The notes: a model not told the origin generated them from the sequence alone. A stretch of DNA of 64,000 nt from Bidens hawaiensis (GCA_021521415.1 JAIQDT010001661.1:248001-312000), one strand, 5' to 3'. Positions 21,619 through 32,575 are shown, numbered from the stretch's first letter. Translations and numbers: made by a program.

Positions 21619-24243
21619 ATGTCGTCAATCAACATCTCCGATTTGGTCAAGATGGAAGTAGAGGCGGGGTCAGCCACTAAGGCCCCGAGGTTGATGAAAG
21701 GAACAGACTTCGTGGCATGGAAGGACAGATTCATCCAATACATTAAATATCAGGATGCCAAAATGTGGGTGTGCATCCAGGATGGATATATCCCTCCAAC
21801 CATGCAATACGAAGGCCGTGACGTGGTTAAGAAGTACAGTAAGATGGAGGACGAAGAAAAGAAAATGTATGAGGCCGAGAGCAAGGCCCATGCAGCTATA
21901 ACAATGGCACTTCCTCAAGAGGTTCTCCATACGTTCCGAAAGTACACTTCCGCGAGAGAGCTTTGGGATGCTCTTGAAAACAGATTCGAAGGGAACGTGG
22001 GTATCCGTGCCTCAAAGATTAAACTCTTAAAGACTCAGTTCTCCGTCTTCAAATTTTTGAAGAATGAATCTCTGGATGATATCATCACCAGATACTATCA
22101 TCTAATGACAGAGCTTAGCAATTATTCGATTGCCTACCGAGAAGAAGAGATTGTTGAAAAGCTTCTCGATGCTCTCCCACCGAAGTGGGAAATGTACACC
22201 GTTCTTATGAGGGAAGACAGAGACTTTCCAAACTATGATTTGGAAACAGCAGTAAACAAGCTCAGAACTTATGAGCTTAATATGGTTCGAAAGGAAACAC
22301 CAACAGATCAGATACAAGACCCTGGTATGTATGGTGCAAAGGTTAACTCAGGCTCAAGTTCGAGGCCTGAATCTGCTGCTTATTACTCAAAAGGGGAGTC
22401 AGGTCCTGACTCTCCTCATGAAGGAAACGTTTCTGTGAACATGAATGGTGATGTATGTTTCGTAGCTGGAGGATCAAGTACTTCAAAGCCTCAAGCATCC
22501 TCAAGTGGTTTTTCTGCAAATGCATCAAGCAATAATTATTCCAAGATGCCTATGAGTGTAAAATCTGCTGAAGAGCATTTTGCAGTCTATGCATCATTTA
22601 TTGCTTCCTACGAAAACTACATCCAGGGGAAGATTGTGGACCCTGCTGTACTGGATGAGGACTACGACCAGATCGATGCTGATGATCTGGAGGAGATGGA
22701 TTTGCAATGGCAAATGGCAATGATTGTGAGGCGTGTGAAACGGTTTATGAACAAAACTGGGAGAAAGTTTGTTGGTGGTAGGCCCGGGTTCGACAAATCC
22801 AAGGTAAGGTGCTATAATTGTCAACAGTACGGGCACTTTGCCAAGGAATGCAGAAATGAGAGGGTTGAACGAGGACAAGGTCGGCCTACACAACACTCTG
22901 GAGTTAACAGAGAGATTAACGCCATGTTGACCAGAGAAGCAGGTGAGTATAACTGGAACCTGCATTCAAGTGGTTCTGGTGAGCAAGCGAACATGGCTGA
23001 GGCTGAAGTTAAAGAATGTGAGAAGGTTAATGAAAATGAGAAAGCTACTGAAGAAGAAACAGCTTTCATGGCAGATGACAAGGATAATCGCTCCGAGGTA
23101 AGTACTAAGAATATTTGTACTAGTTGTGAGAATTTGTCTGAGCAACTTAAAACGATAACTGATCAGTATGTCCGTTTAGATGCTGACTTTAAAACTATTA
23201 AAGAAGATCACCATTTTACGAAAGCAAGAGAAACAAGCTATAAAATTAAAATAAAAGCATGTGAAAAAGATATTCAAAGCTTAAAAATTAAACTTGCTGA
23301 GAAAATTGAAATAATTGATCTCAGTTATGAAGTTTTAGAGGAAAAAACAAAATTGATTGCTGATCGAGATAAACAGATTGCTGACCACCAGGTGAAGGTG
23401 GTGGAACTGAACCGCAAACTTGAGCAGTTCAGGAATTCCTCAGCCATCCTTGATCACCTCGTGAGTGATCCAGGTACCTCTGCAAAGAGGGGAGGAATCG
23501 GATATCACGAAGTTCCACCACCCTTTAACCACAACTATACTTTTAATCCGAGTGTTCAGAAATCTGTTGATTTCGAAGTTCCTCAGACAACTCCAATCAA
23601 GATTACAAGGGTTGAACCAAGTGTTAGCTGTGGCGAAACTAGTTCGCCTGTTTCTAGCGTGAATATTTCTGTTTCGAGTCCAGTCTCATTGGATTCGGAT
23701 AAGTTGTCTGAATCTGGTCAGACAAAAGATAAGGTAGGGTTACCCACCGATGGAGATAAAAATAAAGTTTCTAAAAAGAGTTCTCCACTCAATCCGTACG
23801 TCCCACCTTATGTGAGACGAACGGCTGGTAACACTGCCTCTACATCCAAACCAACATTTGACAAGAAAATGGAGAGTCGATGTTGCTTTAGATGTAACAA
23901 GTTAGGACATTTAGTTGCAGATTGCCCTCTGGAGCCGAGATTCAGAGGTGTGAAGCCAAATAAAACTGAGTATAAGCGTCATTTTGTTACTGCTAAAAAT
24001 GAAAACTTTAAAAAATGCCAAAATGTAACGAATTCAAGTTTTCATAAAAACAAACCTCAGTTTTACAACCAAACCACAAGATATAACACTTTCAATTCTC
24101 AAAGGTTTGGAAGGCATTACACTCAATCTGCAGGGAGATTCTCTAACAGGACTTATAGAAATTATCCTGATGCTAACTTGAGAAAGCCAGGGTACGGGAC
24201 ATATCGATCCAAGACCAATTGGTCTTGGGTCCCAAGATTCTAA
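21619..24243 (+). CDS. gag: Copia E Gag (long form)
   Basis: The preferred start is the ATG at 21619, where the Ty1/copia-type gag similarity begins; an in-frame ATG at 21589 would add 10 residues and lies before two TTTCAG acceptors. Numbered from 21589, residues about 20-260 form a UBN2/copia-gag domain, a CCHC zinc knuckle (CYNCQQYGHFAKEC) lies at about 408-421, a lysine/glutamate-rich coiled coil at about 505-625, and a second CCHC knuckle (CFRCNKLGHLVADC) at about 766-779. Gag packages element RNA into virus-like particles. The frame differs from pol and overlaps its frame by 25 nt. Two good in-phase splice donors lie inside it (22804 AAG/GTAAGG; 23098 GAG/GTAAGT). At about 875-885 aa it is long for a copia gag. 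Confidence 0.9.
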   Translation: MSSINISDLVKMEVEAGSATKAPRLMKGTDFVAWKDRFIQYIKYQDAKMWVCIQDGYIPPTMQYEGRDVVKKYSKMEDEEKKMYEAESKAHAAITMALPQEVLHTFRKYTSARELWDALENRFEGNVGIRASKIKLLKTQFSVFKFLKNESLDDIITRYYHLMTELSNYSIAYREEEIVEKLLDALPPKWEMYTVLMREDRDFPNYDLETAVNKLRTYELNMVRKETPTDQIQDPGMYGAKVNSGSSSRPESAAYYSKGESGPDSPHEGNVSVNMNGDVCFVAGGSSTSKPQASSSGFSANASSNNYSKMPMSVKSAEEHFAVYASFIASYENYIQGKIVDPAVLDEDYDQIDADDLEEMDLQWQMAMIVRRVKRFMNKTGRKFVGGRPGFDKSKVRCYNCQQYGHFAKECRNERVERGQGRPTQHSGVNREINAMLTREAGEYNWNLHSSGSGEQANMAEAEVKECEKVNENEKATEEETAFMADDKDNRSEVSTKNICTSCENLSEQLKTITDQYVRLDADFKTIKEDHHFTKARETSYKIKIKACEKDIQSLKIKLAEKIEIIDLSYEVLEEKTKLIADRDKQIADHQVKVVELNRKLEQFRNSSAILDHLVSDPGTSAKRGGIGYHEVPPPFNHNYTFNPSVQKSVDFEVPQTTPIKITRVEPSVSCGETSSPVSSVNISVSSPVSLDSDKLSESGQTKDKVGLPTDGDKNKVSKKSSPLNPYVPPYVRRTAGNTASTSKPTFDKKMESRCCFRCNKLGHLVADCPLEPRFRGVKPNKTEYKRHFVTAKNENFKKCQNVTNSSFHKNKPQFYNQTTRYNTFNSQRFGRHYTQSAGRFSNRTYRNYPDANLRKPGYGTYRSKTNWSWVPRF

Positions 24244-24263
24244 CTCTTTGTTTTATTGTGCAG
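23098..24263 (+). other. Predicted intron joining gag to pol in frame
   Basis: Donor GAG/GTAAGT at 23098 follows gag codon 503 exactly (phase 0). The acceptor CTAAC-pyrimidines-GTGCAG ends at 24263, and the next base opens a codon of the pol frame. The length of 1166 nt (not a multiple of 3) corrects the frame difference. Removal would drop the coiled coil and second zinc knuckle. Predicted only. Confidence 0.55.
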
Positions 24264-27200
24264 GAACAGTTGAACAGGGCTGCCAACAATCTTTGGATTG
24301 TAGATAGCGGCTGTTCCCGGCACATGACGGGCAACAAACACTTGTTGCAAGATTTAAAACCTGTTCAGGGAGCAAGAGTTAGTTTTGCTGGTGAGAGCGG
24401 TGGAAGGATTACCGGTAGAGGAACTGTGTCGAATGGGAGAATGACACTTGAGAATGTAAACTTTGTGGAGGAATTAAAGCACAATCTGCTGAGTGTGTCG
24501 CAGATTTGTGATAAAGATTACACTGTCCATTTCACTAAGAATGAAGCGATTGTATTGAAGCCTGGTTTTCAAATACCAGTCGAATGGATAGTGATGAAAG
24601 CTCCACGTGAAACGAATACATACGTGATGGATATGAGGTCTACTGAAATGGCCACTGGAGAATCTTGTTTAATGACAAAAGCAAGCGAATCAGAATCAGA
24701 ATTGTGGCACAGGAGAATGGGACATATTCATCTTCGGAAGATGAACTTCATTGTCAAGAATGGGCTTGTGATGGGCGTTCCCTTAAAGAGTTTTAACTTT
24801 GAAGATAAATGTATAGCATGCAAGAAGGGAAAACAACACAAGAAAAGCCATCTCACCAAGAAGATCAATTCAATTGCCGGTACTCTAGAACTACTTCATA
24901 TGGATCTCTTCGGTCCAGTGAATGTACAAAGTCTAGGTGGTACTTCTTACTGCTTGGTGATAACTGATGACTACTCGCGATACTCGTGGGTATATTTTCT
25001 GAAAACAAAAGACGAGACAACTCAGATGGTGAAGAATCTAATTACAAAAGTTGAGAACGTCATGAGTAAATCAGTTAAATACATCAGAAGCGACAATGGG
25101 ACAGAGTTCAAGAACTTTGAAATGGAAATCTTCTGTCTTCAGAAGGGAATTGAACATCAATACAGCGCTCCGTATACTCCACAACAGAATGGAGTGGCTG
25201 AAAGGAAGAACCGAACGTTAATTGAAGGAGCCAGAACTATGCTGGCAGACTCGAAGCTTCCTGTGATGTTCTGGGCTGAAGCAGTTGCTACAGCCTGCTA
25301 TGTTCTGAATAGGGTGTTAACCGTTAAGAGACTTGGAAAAACTTGTTACGAGCTTATGCACGGAAGGAAGCCCAACTTGTGCGGTCTTGAACCATTTGGG
25401 TCTCCTTGTTCGATTTTGAAGACTAATTCGAAATTTGGTGAAGTAGCCGATGAGGGAATCCTAGTCGGTTTTGTTGTTGGGACTCCCAACAGACGGGTCT
25501 TCAATACGTCGACTTGCAAGGTGGAGGTGGTTTGTAACACCGACATTACTAGTTACCAACCGCCAAAACCAAGCAATGGACCTGCTGAGCTTTTCGACTA
25601 TGTCAAACTTTTTAAGTCGTTTAACGTACCTGATTTGGAAATTTCTGAAGAAGACGAAAGAGCAGTGACGAAGATGATACTTGATGAGGAAGAGAATCTA
25701 GTGCAACATCAAATGATTGAGAAATCTCAACCTTCCACATCAAACCCTATCGATACCCCTGCGGCCTCAACGGAAGAAGAATTTATTAATCCGTTTCACT
25801 CTCAGCCAGAAACAACCATAGATGAGATCTCTTCAAATTTGGAAGATAATTTGCATGTCGGTGCTGTTCCGACCACGAGAATTCACAAAGATCACCCATT
25901 GGAGAATATTATAGGTGATGTGTCCTCTGGTGTACAAACCAGAAGTAGCTTGAATGAGCACACCTGTGTTTATACAAGCATTAAGGAAACGGGTATACTG
26001 AACGAATGTTTGTACTCCTGCTTTATAAGCCAAATTGAACCAAAGAATTATCAAATGGCTTTAAAGGACAGCTCGTGGGTCGAGGCCATGCAAGAAGAGT
26101 TGGCTCAGTTCGAGAAAATGGAAGTTTGGACCTTGGTTGAAAAACCAAGGAATGTGCATGCTATAGGCACAAAATGGGTGTTCAAGTGTAAGAGAGATGA
26201 TAAGGGAATTATTGTAAGAAATAAGGCGAGGCTGGTTGTTAAAGGTTTTAATCAGCAAGAGGGTATTGACTACAATGAGGTTTTCGCTCCTGTTGCCCGG
26301 TTAGAAGCGATTCGATTGTTTTTGGCGTTTGCTGCATTTAAAAAGATGAAGGTATTTCAGTTGGATGTGAAGAGCGCGTTTCTAAACGGGAAAGTTGATG
26401 AGGTTGTGTATGTTGAGCAACCTCCGGGTTTTCCTGACCCAGACTTTCCTGATCACGTATACAGGTTGAGCAAGGCGTTATATGGGTTACATCAGGCACC
26501 TCGTGCCTGGTATTCAACGTTATCGGACTACTTGCTGGAAAATGGTTTTGAAAGGGGATTGATTGACAGTACGTTGTTTGTGATGAGAGAAGGATGTGAC
26601 TTCCTACTGGTTCAAGTCTACGTGGATGATATCATTTTTGCTGCATCAAAAGTATCCATGTGTCAAGATTTTGAGGTTGTCATGATGAAACGATTCGAGA
26701 TGAGTGCTATGGGTGAACTAACCTTCTTTCTAGGATTGCAGGTTGATCAGAAGAAGGATGGGATGTTCATTCATCAAACGAAGTACGTTCATGATGTGCT
26801 AAAGAGATTCAAGATGGAGGACAGTTCTCCATATGACACTCCAATCTGCGTCAATCACAAATTGGGCGCTGAATCAGATGGTGATGCAGATGTGGACCCT
26901 ACTCTGTATCGGGCGATAATAGGTTCATTAATGTATTTAACTGCTTCTAGGCCTGATATAATGTTTGCTGTTTGTCTTTGTGCTCGTTTTCAGGCAAACC
27001 CAAAGGAATCTCACATGAAAGGTGTGAAGAGGATTTTGCGGTATCTCAAGGGCAAGCCGAAACTAGGGTTGTGGTACCCAAAGGGAGGAGACGTTGAACT
27101 GGTGGCATATACAGATTCTGATTATGGAGGTTGTAATCAGAGTCGGAAGTCTACAACAGGAGGCTGTCAGTTTCTTGGAGGAAGATTAGTTTCCTGGCAG

Positions 27201-27566
27201 TGCAAGAAACAGACATCAGTTGCAATTTCAACTTGCGAAGCTGAATACATGGCAGCATCCAACTGCTGCTCTCAGGTTTTGTGGATTCAGCAACAATTGC
27301 GCGACTATGGTCTGAATTTCTTACTCACTCCTATTTTAATTGATAACACTGCCGCCATCTCAGTAATTAACAATCCCGTGAAGCACAGTAAAACTAAGCA
27401 TATTGACATTCGTCATCACTTCATACGGGATTGTGCTGAGAAGAAACTTATCAAGATCGAAAAAGTTGATACACTTGAAAATTTTGCTGACTTGTTTACA
27501 AAAGCGTTTGATAAATCCAGATTTCATAACCTAAATGAGCTAAACGGGATGATCAATCCCGAGTAA
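24219..27566 (+). CDS. pol: Copia E Pol: protease, integrase, reverse transcriptase, RNase H
   Basis: The frame is open from 24219. Similarity to other copia elements starts after 24264, so the ATG at 24219 is probably not the true start; expression may be by splicing or frameshifting from gag. In order it shows the aspartic protease (IVDSGCSRHMTG), a GAG-pre-integrase zinc-binding module (HRRMGHIH ... CIACKKGKQHKKSH), the integrase core (HMDLFGPV, RSDNGTEF and NGVAERKNRT supply D, D and E), RVT_2 reverse transcriptase with the YVDD box in VYVDDIIFA, and RNase H (TDSDYGG, CEAEYMA, DNTAAI, KHIDIRHHF). No stop or frameshift interrupts it, so the enzyme set looks functional. The frame ends at TAA shortly before an A20 tract. 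Confidence 0.93.
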   Translation: MVLGPKILTLCFIVQEQLNRAANNLWIVDSGCSRHMTGNKHLLQDLKPVQGARVSFAGESGGRITGRGTVSNGRMTLENVNFVEELKHNLLSVSQICDKDYTVHFTKNEAIVLKPGFQIPVEWIVMKAPRETNTYVMDMRSTEMATGESCLMTKASESESELWHRRMGHIHLRKMNFIVKNGLVMGVPLKSFNFEDKCIACKKGKQHKKSHLTKKINSIAGTLELLHMDLFGPVNVQSLGGTSYCLVITDDYSRYSWVYFLKTKDETTQMVKNLITKVENVMSKSVKYIRSDNGTEFKNFEMEIFCLQKGIEHQYSAPYTPQQNGVAERKNRTLIEGARTMLADSKLPVMFWAEAVATACYVLNRVLTVKRLGKTCYELMHGRKPNLCGLEPFGSPCSILKTNSKFGEVADEGILVGFVVGTPNRRVFNTSTCKVEVVCNTDITSYQPPKPSNGPAELFDYVKLFKSFNVPDLEISEEDERAVTKMILDEEENLVQHQMIEKSQPSTSNPIDTPAASTEEEFINPFHSQPETTIDEISSNLEDNLHVGAVPTTRIHKDHPLENIIGDVSSGVQTRSSLNEHTCVYTSIKETGILNECLYSCFISQIEPKNYQMALKDSSWVEAMQEELAQFEKMEVWTLVEKPRNVHAIGTKWVFKCKRDDKGIIVRNKARLVVKGFNQQEGIDYNEVFAPVARLEAIRLFLAFAAFKKMKVFQLDVKSAFLNGKVDEVVYVEQPPGFPDPDFPDHVYRLSKALYGLHQAPRAWYSTLSDYLLENGFERGLIDSTLFVMREGCDFLLVQVYVDDIIFAASKVSMCQDFEVVMMKRFEMSAMGELTFFLGLQVDQKKDGMFIHQTKYVHDVLKRFKMEDSSPYDTPICVNHKLGAESDGDADVDPTLYRAIIGSLMYLTASRPDIMFAVCLCARFQANPKESHMKGVKRILRYLKGKPKLGLWYPKGGDVELVAYTDSDYGGCNQSRKSTTGGCQFLGGRLVSWQCKKQTSVAISTCEAEYMAASNCCSQVLWIQQQLRDYGLNFLLTPILIDNTAAISVINNPVKHSKTKHIDIRHHFIRDCAEKKLIKIEKVDTLENFADLFTKAFDKSRFHNLNELNGMINPE

Positions 27567-29700
27567 CCATGTCTTTGATTTGTTTAAAAAAAAAAAAAAA
27601 AAAAAGTGTCATTATTGCTTAAAATTAGTCGGTAACCTCAGTTTGATGGACATATCCTCGGATATGTTTTGGTCCTCGTTTTCGACTTAGAAAATGAGGA
27701 TAGCCATTAACCGGAAGACTGAAAGTGACTGGGGCAGTTATGACGTGTATTCTTTCAGTTGCTGAAAATTAGTCGGTCATTCTTAGTAAGAAGGACACAT
27801 ACTTGTATGTGGTCGATCCAGTTGATCCATTGGATCTTCAGGATAGCCGTTTACCTGACGACTTTGACGTGATTGGGGCGATTGAAATCAAATTTTTTTG
27901 GGAAATGAAATTACTTTTCAAGTCTATTACTTCGTAAGAAGTTCTTTGCTGTGTTTAACAGAAAATTGATCCAACCATGGAAAATGATATATATACTGAT
28001 TGTGTGTGCTTAACTAGTGAAGTTATTAGGCTTAAAAGGCTTTAGAACAGTCATTGTATGTCATGGTAATTTTTATGGTGCGTAAAAGTGTATGTGATAC
28101 TAACTTAAACTACTCGAATTTACGTGGAAACTTCTTAAGAGTTTTGAATGTCTTCACACATATCTTTTCGGATGATAGGCAGAAAAGCGACTACCCAGTC
28201 ATACACGAGCCCGTGAGTGTTCTGATTCCCGTGAAGAAAGCATTTCAAGACACTGCAGTGATCCAGATTCGGGACTTGCAGTGGTTTAGTACTCCGAAGT
28301 CAATAAGAATGTTTGGTTTATAAAAAAAAAAAAAAAAAAAAAAATGTATATTTTTAGTACTTATGAGATATAGAAACAATCAAGACTTCTCAAGTCTGGA
28401 GTAAGAAGAGAACGGGAAGCAGACAACGAGTATCTACAAGTTAATCAGACACTATGGGTCGAAGTTAACTCGGGGTGACTTGGGTATAGCCAAATACGCT
28501 TTGAGAATAGATAGAAGACATCATTATCTCTGAGTTGTTGCCAACTTAAATTTTTGAGCTTAACTGAACCTTAATCCGTATCACAGAAACGATGAAAACC
28601 ATTTAAGTTATTTACATGCTTACAACCTGTTTCTCTATGTCATAATACAGCTAAACACGGATCCAAGTGCCAGTCACATAGTTAGTATGATTCCTGTTAG
28701 GATCTTTTCTAAAACGTAGTGGTCCCTGACTAGACTGAAATTTGATCCCTTATTTCGTTAAAATTTTATAAGTTTTTCTATTTTTGTAGTAATATTATTT
28801 TATTGTTGGTTACTGGGTCTTGATCATTTTTGTTTAACTCTTTTTGGAAACTTATAATCTTAAGTACAAGATTCTTCAAACTTAAAGGGCTGATTTTGAA
28901 ATTACGGGCGAAGTTGTTGAATTCGGCGAAGTTGTGATTAACTTCGCCTAGGCGAAGTTAAGCGTAACTTCGCCTGAACCAACTCTGCCCTATATAAGGC
29001 TATTGATACAGTAACAGTATCATTATTTTCGAAATACCGGCAAACATATAATCAAACCAAAGTATTCCGGCGATCTTGTTATTATCATTCGATTTCAATC
29101 TTGTGTTTCTAGTTTCTACTATACTCGTGGTATGTGTTGTCAATTTCATCCAATCTTACTCGCTCGTTATAGGTTTACCCGGTTCGAGACCTCGGGTCGT
29201 CGAACCTTCGAAACCAAGTTTTTCAACCTTACGTTACGTGTTCATGGACGAGCTTTTCGTCTTAACACCATTACAATATGTTGTTCTTCATTGCTATATC
29301 GTCAAATCGGTCCGAAAACATCGGATCTAAACCATTGAATCTGAACAGTCGGCGTTTCAGATTCAGGCGAAGTTAAGGTTTAGGCGAAGTTATCCACAAC
29401 TTCGCCAGGAGATTAATTTCGCCTGTGGCGAAGTTATCCATAACTTCGCCTTGAAGCTTAATTTCGCCTGTGGCGAAGTTATCCGTAACTTCGCCTTGAA
29501 CTCAAGTTCGCCTGTGGCGATGTTGTGATTTGGCGAAGTTATCATCAACTTCGCCTATACCATTTTACTTAACAGTTTTTAGACGAAATTACAGTTGAAG
29601 CGAAGTTGTTCCCAACTTCGCCTCACTGTTAAGTTCGCCTGTATAGTTTTAATCACAACTTCGCTTGTGGTACTTAGCGAACTTGTGAGTTGCTTACACA
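27567..29700 (+). other. Copia E spacer between pol and ORF3, with A tracts and hairpin arrays
   Basis: It contains A20 (27586-27605), diverged repeats of a GAAAATTAGTCGGT-type block (about 27618-27860), and A23 (28322-28344). GCGAAGTT/AACTTCGC hairpins lie at 28907-28975 and 29365-29684, seven or more with loops of 5-6 nt. No convincing coding region is seen; frames of up to 89 codons are unremarkable. Confidence 0.75.
29365..29684 (+). repeat. Second GCGAAGTT/AACTTCGC hairpin array
   Basis: Repeated units such as GGCGAAGTTATCC followed within 2-3 bases by AACTTCGCC give 9-bp stems. The stem is constant while loop bases vary (ATCCAC, ATCCAT, ATCCGT, ATCATC). The array ends about 40 bases before the ORF3 splice acceptor. 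Confidence 0.9.
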
Positions 29701-29727
29701 CTGTCTAACTTGTTTTGTTTTGTGCAG

Positions 29728-32522
29728 ATATGGCTGCTGTTGGAGGTGCTGGTGGTGATGATGGTGATGAGCAACGACAATTCTTTCCAGCCCATAACCA
29801 GTACATCACGTTAGATCCAGACGCACGAGGCGTAGAAGACTACAGGGAGATTATCACGTTTCTCCTGCGATCAAGAGTCTTTCACGCACTCACTAATACA
29901 CTGCCCATTTCTCTGCCTAACATTGAAGACTTTTGGCAGACAGTGTACTATGATTGCAGGCCTGAGCCTCCGGTGATGCGAGCAACCGTAAATGGTCATA
30001 ACATACAGTTTTCCTCGGAAGACATACGGTTGGCTCTGCAGTTCGGTGAAGAAACAAGAGATGACCCAACGGAGTTCGTGGCTCCTTTCCGGGATGGAGC
30101 TTATTTGAGGATGGGTTATTCGGGTCCACTGGGGGACTCGCAGAGGAGGAAAGGGTTTCTGCTGGATCAATGGCGCTTCCTGATGCATGTGTTGATTGTA
30201 TGCATGTCCGGCAGGAAGGCAGGAACAGACGGGATGGGCGCGACGATGCAATCGGCCATGATTGCGCTGACTTACAACCGCAGATATTCTTTTAGTCAGC
30301 TAATATTCTACGAGATCGATCGTCAGAGACGGGCTGTGGCGCGCGAGCGATTCACTATGTATCCTCGTTTCTTGCAGATGATTTTGAATCATGTCGCTCC
30401 GTCGCTACCACAGAGACGCCCAATCAGATACGTCGAATGCGTGATGAAACGTATCTTTGCGCAGTGCCGCACTTCGAGCACTCGTAGCAAGCCTGAGCTG
30501 CGTCCCAGGCATACTCCATTATTCGGGTATCTCATCAACCCGGAGTATGTTCCTGCAGGAGGGGACGAGTTCAGAGGTCCGCAACCACATCAGGCGGCAG
30601 CACCTCATGCTGTATCAGCTGCGCCTGTTGTATCTACTGTTGTCTCTGCTGCTGTGCCAGCTACTGTATCTCATGCTGTGTCTACTGCTGAGGATGTTGA
30701 TCTAGATGCTGCTTTTGGTGGACATGGTTTGTTTGATATGGATGTCTCGGGTCCTCAGTCTATGGATGCTACTAGAGCAGCTACTTCGGTAGCTGACTCC
30801 GATCTGGACGAAACGTTTGCTGAGGCGAGACGACTTATGGTGTCTCGGGAAAGGACTACGGGTAAGAGGCCGAGAACTGTGGACGAGGATGAGGAAGAAG
30901 TTGATGAAGAGGAGGCAGTGCAGATTGTGCTTAGACGTTCAAGAAGAGAACAGAGAGGTATGGGTTCGGGAGCTGGAGAATCTTCAAGGCTGGTACGTTT
31001 TGCTCCACCTGCCTTGTCTGGTATGTCTCTTATTCCTTCCACAGCACAGGTTACTGCTGTCGAGACGTCGGCACCAGCAGTTGTGTCTCTACCACCCCAA
31101 CCGCTTAATCCACCGGTGGTAGTTGCACGATTCGTTGAGTCGACCATTACTACAACTGCAGGGTTACCAAGTGTACCACCTGCGGTCACTTCTGCTACTG
31201 ATGTCCCGCCAACTCCATTGCCTACATCAGATTCTGAGAGGATTACTTCGCTAGAGCGGATTGTTGCTGAACAGTCAAAGACCATTCAAAGCCTAGTGGA
31301 ATCCAATCGACTACAAGCAGCTCTCCTAGTTGAACACGGAAGAGTGTTAGATGCCTTCAAGGCATTCTTGGCATCTCAGGGGGAGAAGACTTGTAGGGGT
31401 GATGAGTTGAGGACGAAAAGGAGAGAAGATCATGACGATGATCCCAATGCACCTTCCGGTGCAGGTGGTGAGCTGCCAAGAACCTCTCAGGCTCTTGGGG
31501 CTTCCACAACTGAGGGGGAGTCTACAAATGCAGCTGGTGACGACGTTGTAGCGGTTGATGATGATGCTGATGTTGAAGATGTGATCGACGCATTGAAAGA
31601 GTTGGATGAGGAGGATGATGAGTTTATGATTGAAGATGATGTGTTGCCAGTTGATGAGATCGAGAGGATTGGAGAGCAGATTACGGTTGAAAACGTGTTG
31701 GAAGAAGGTGAGATTGTTGATGACTCCGTGGAACATGAGATTCCGGAGGTTGAGAGACCAGGTTTGGGTGATGAGAACGTGGAGGAAGAGGCTGAGTGGG
31801 AGGAACAACCGAAATGGAAGGAGGGTTGTGCCCACTGGTTCGTGAAAACGAAGAAGCCGGCGGTCCCTAAGATGTTCAGAAAAAGTTACAATATTAAGGG
31901 ATACGCGGAAGCCAAGAAAGGTATTATCTGCTGGTTATACGACGAGCAGCTGCGGCTCTTTGTGATCAAGAGATACGATGGCGTTCAGTACTTCCAGAGA
32001 AAGTTGAGATCTCTAAACACACTACCAGAATGTGAAGTAAAAGATTTAGCCAGATTGGGATTGGTAAATAGAAGTGAAGACAACATGGCTAGAATCATCG
32101 CGAAGATCGTGTGGAAAGAGTGCGTTAAAGAGAAAAAGTTTGAGCTACTGAAACCACAAAAAGGGAAACTTGTCGAAGACAAGGATAGAGGTCTGAGAGT
32201 TGATGGAAAACCTTGGATGGTCATGAAGTACAAACCGATCCGGTGCCTTAAAGAAGTACCGATGAAGCTCATGCCCAAGGACGTGCTCAAAGATCTAAAA
32301 TGGTGGTACGTGGATTGTGAGACAGCTGAGGCGGTAATGGAAGATGAGGATGAACAAGAAGTACTTCGGGTTTACGACCCGATGCATCTTGTTAATCTGT
32401 CGCAGGCTGATTTGAAAGTGCTCAACGAGAAGAAGATCTTCTACATTCCTGCTTGGAAGGATCAAGCTAGGAAATATCAACGGGTAGTGTCGGTATGTGT
32501 AAGAGAAGGGGCGCACGCGTAG
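29728..32522 (+). CDS. Copia E ORF3: large extra ORF downstream of pol
   Basis: The start chosen is the ATG at 29730, two bases after a strong acceptor (TCTAAC, then T/G-rich, GTGCAG ending 29727); an upstream in-frame ATG at 29715 lies inside the acceptor tract. The product is about 930 aa. Residues about 15-200 form a globular module with LTNTLPISLPNIEDFWQT and IRLALQFGEE, a pattern I recall from proteins linked to Asteraceae copia elements. Then come an Ala/Val-rich low-complexity stretch, an acidic/basic segment, a Pro/Thr-rich stretch, a short coiled coil near residues 515-550, a long acidic region, and a Lys/Trp-rich C-terminal domain from about 690. No signal peptide or convincing membrane span is seen, so a classical envelope protein is unlikely. 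Its function is unknown. The long intact frame in a young element argues that it is maintained. Confidence 0.8.
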
Positions 32523-32575
32523 AGGTGCAGATTACAAGACTCAAGATTTGAAGATCAAGATATGAAGCTACTGCC

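Noticed and set aside
30755..31285. Minus-strand 176-codon frame
   Set aside because: It is the shadow of copia ORF3, with no motif of its own.
29730..32522. ORF3 as a retroviral-type envelope gene
   Set aside because: Position and splicing resemble env, but no signal peptide, membrane span or cysteine-rich ectodomain is seen.
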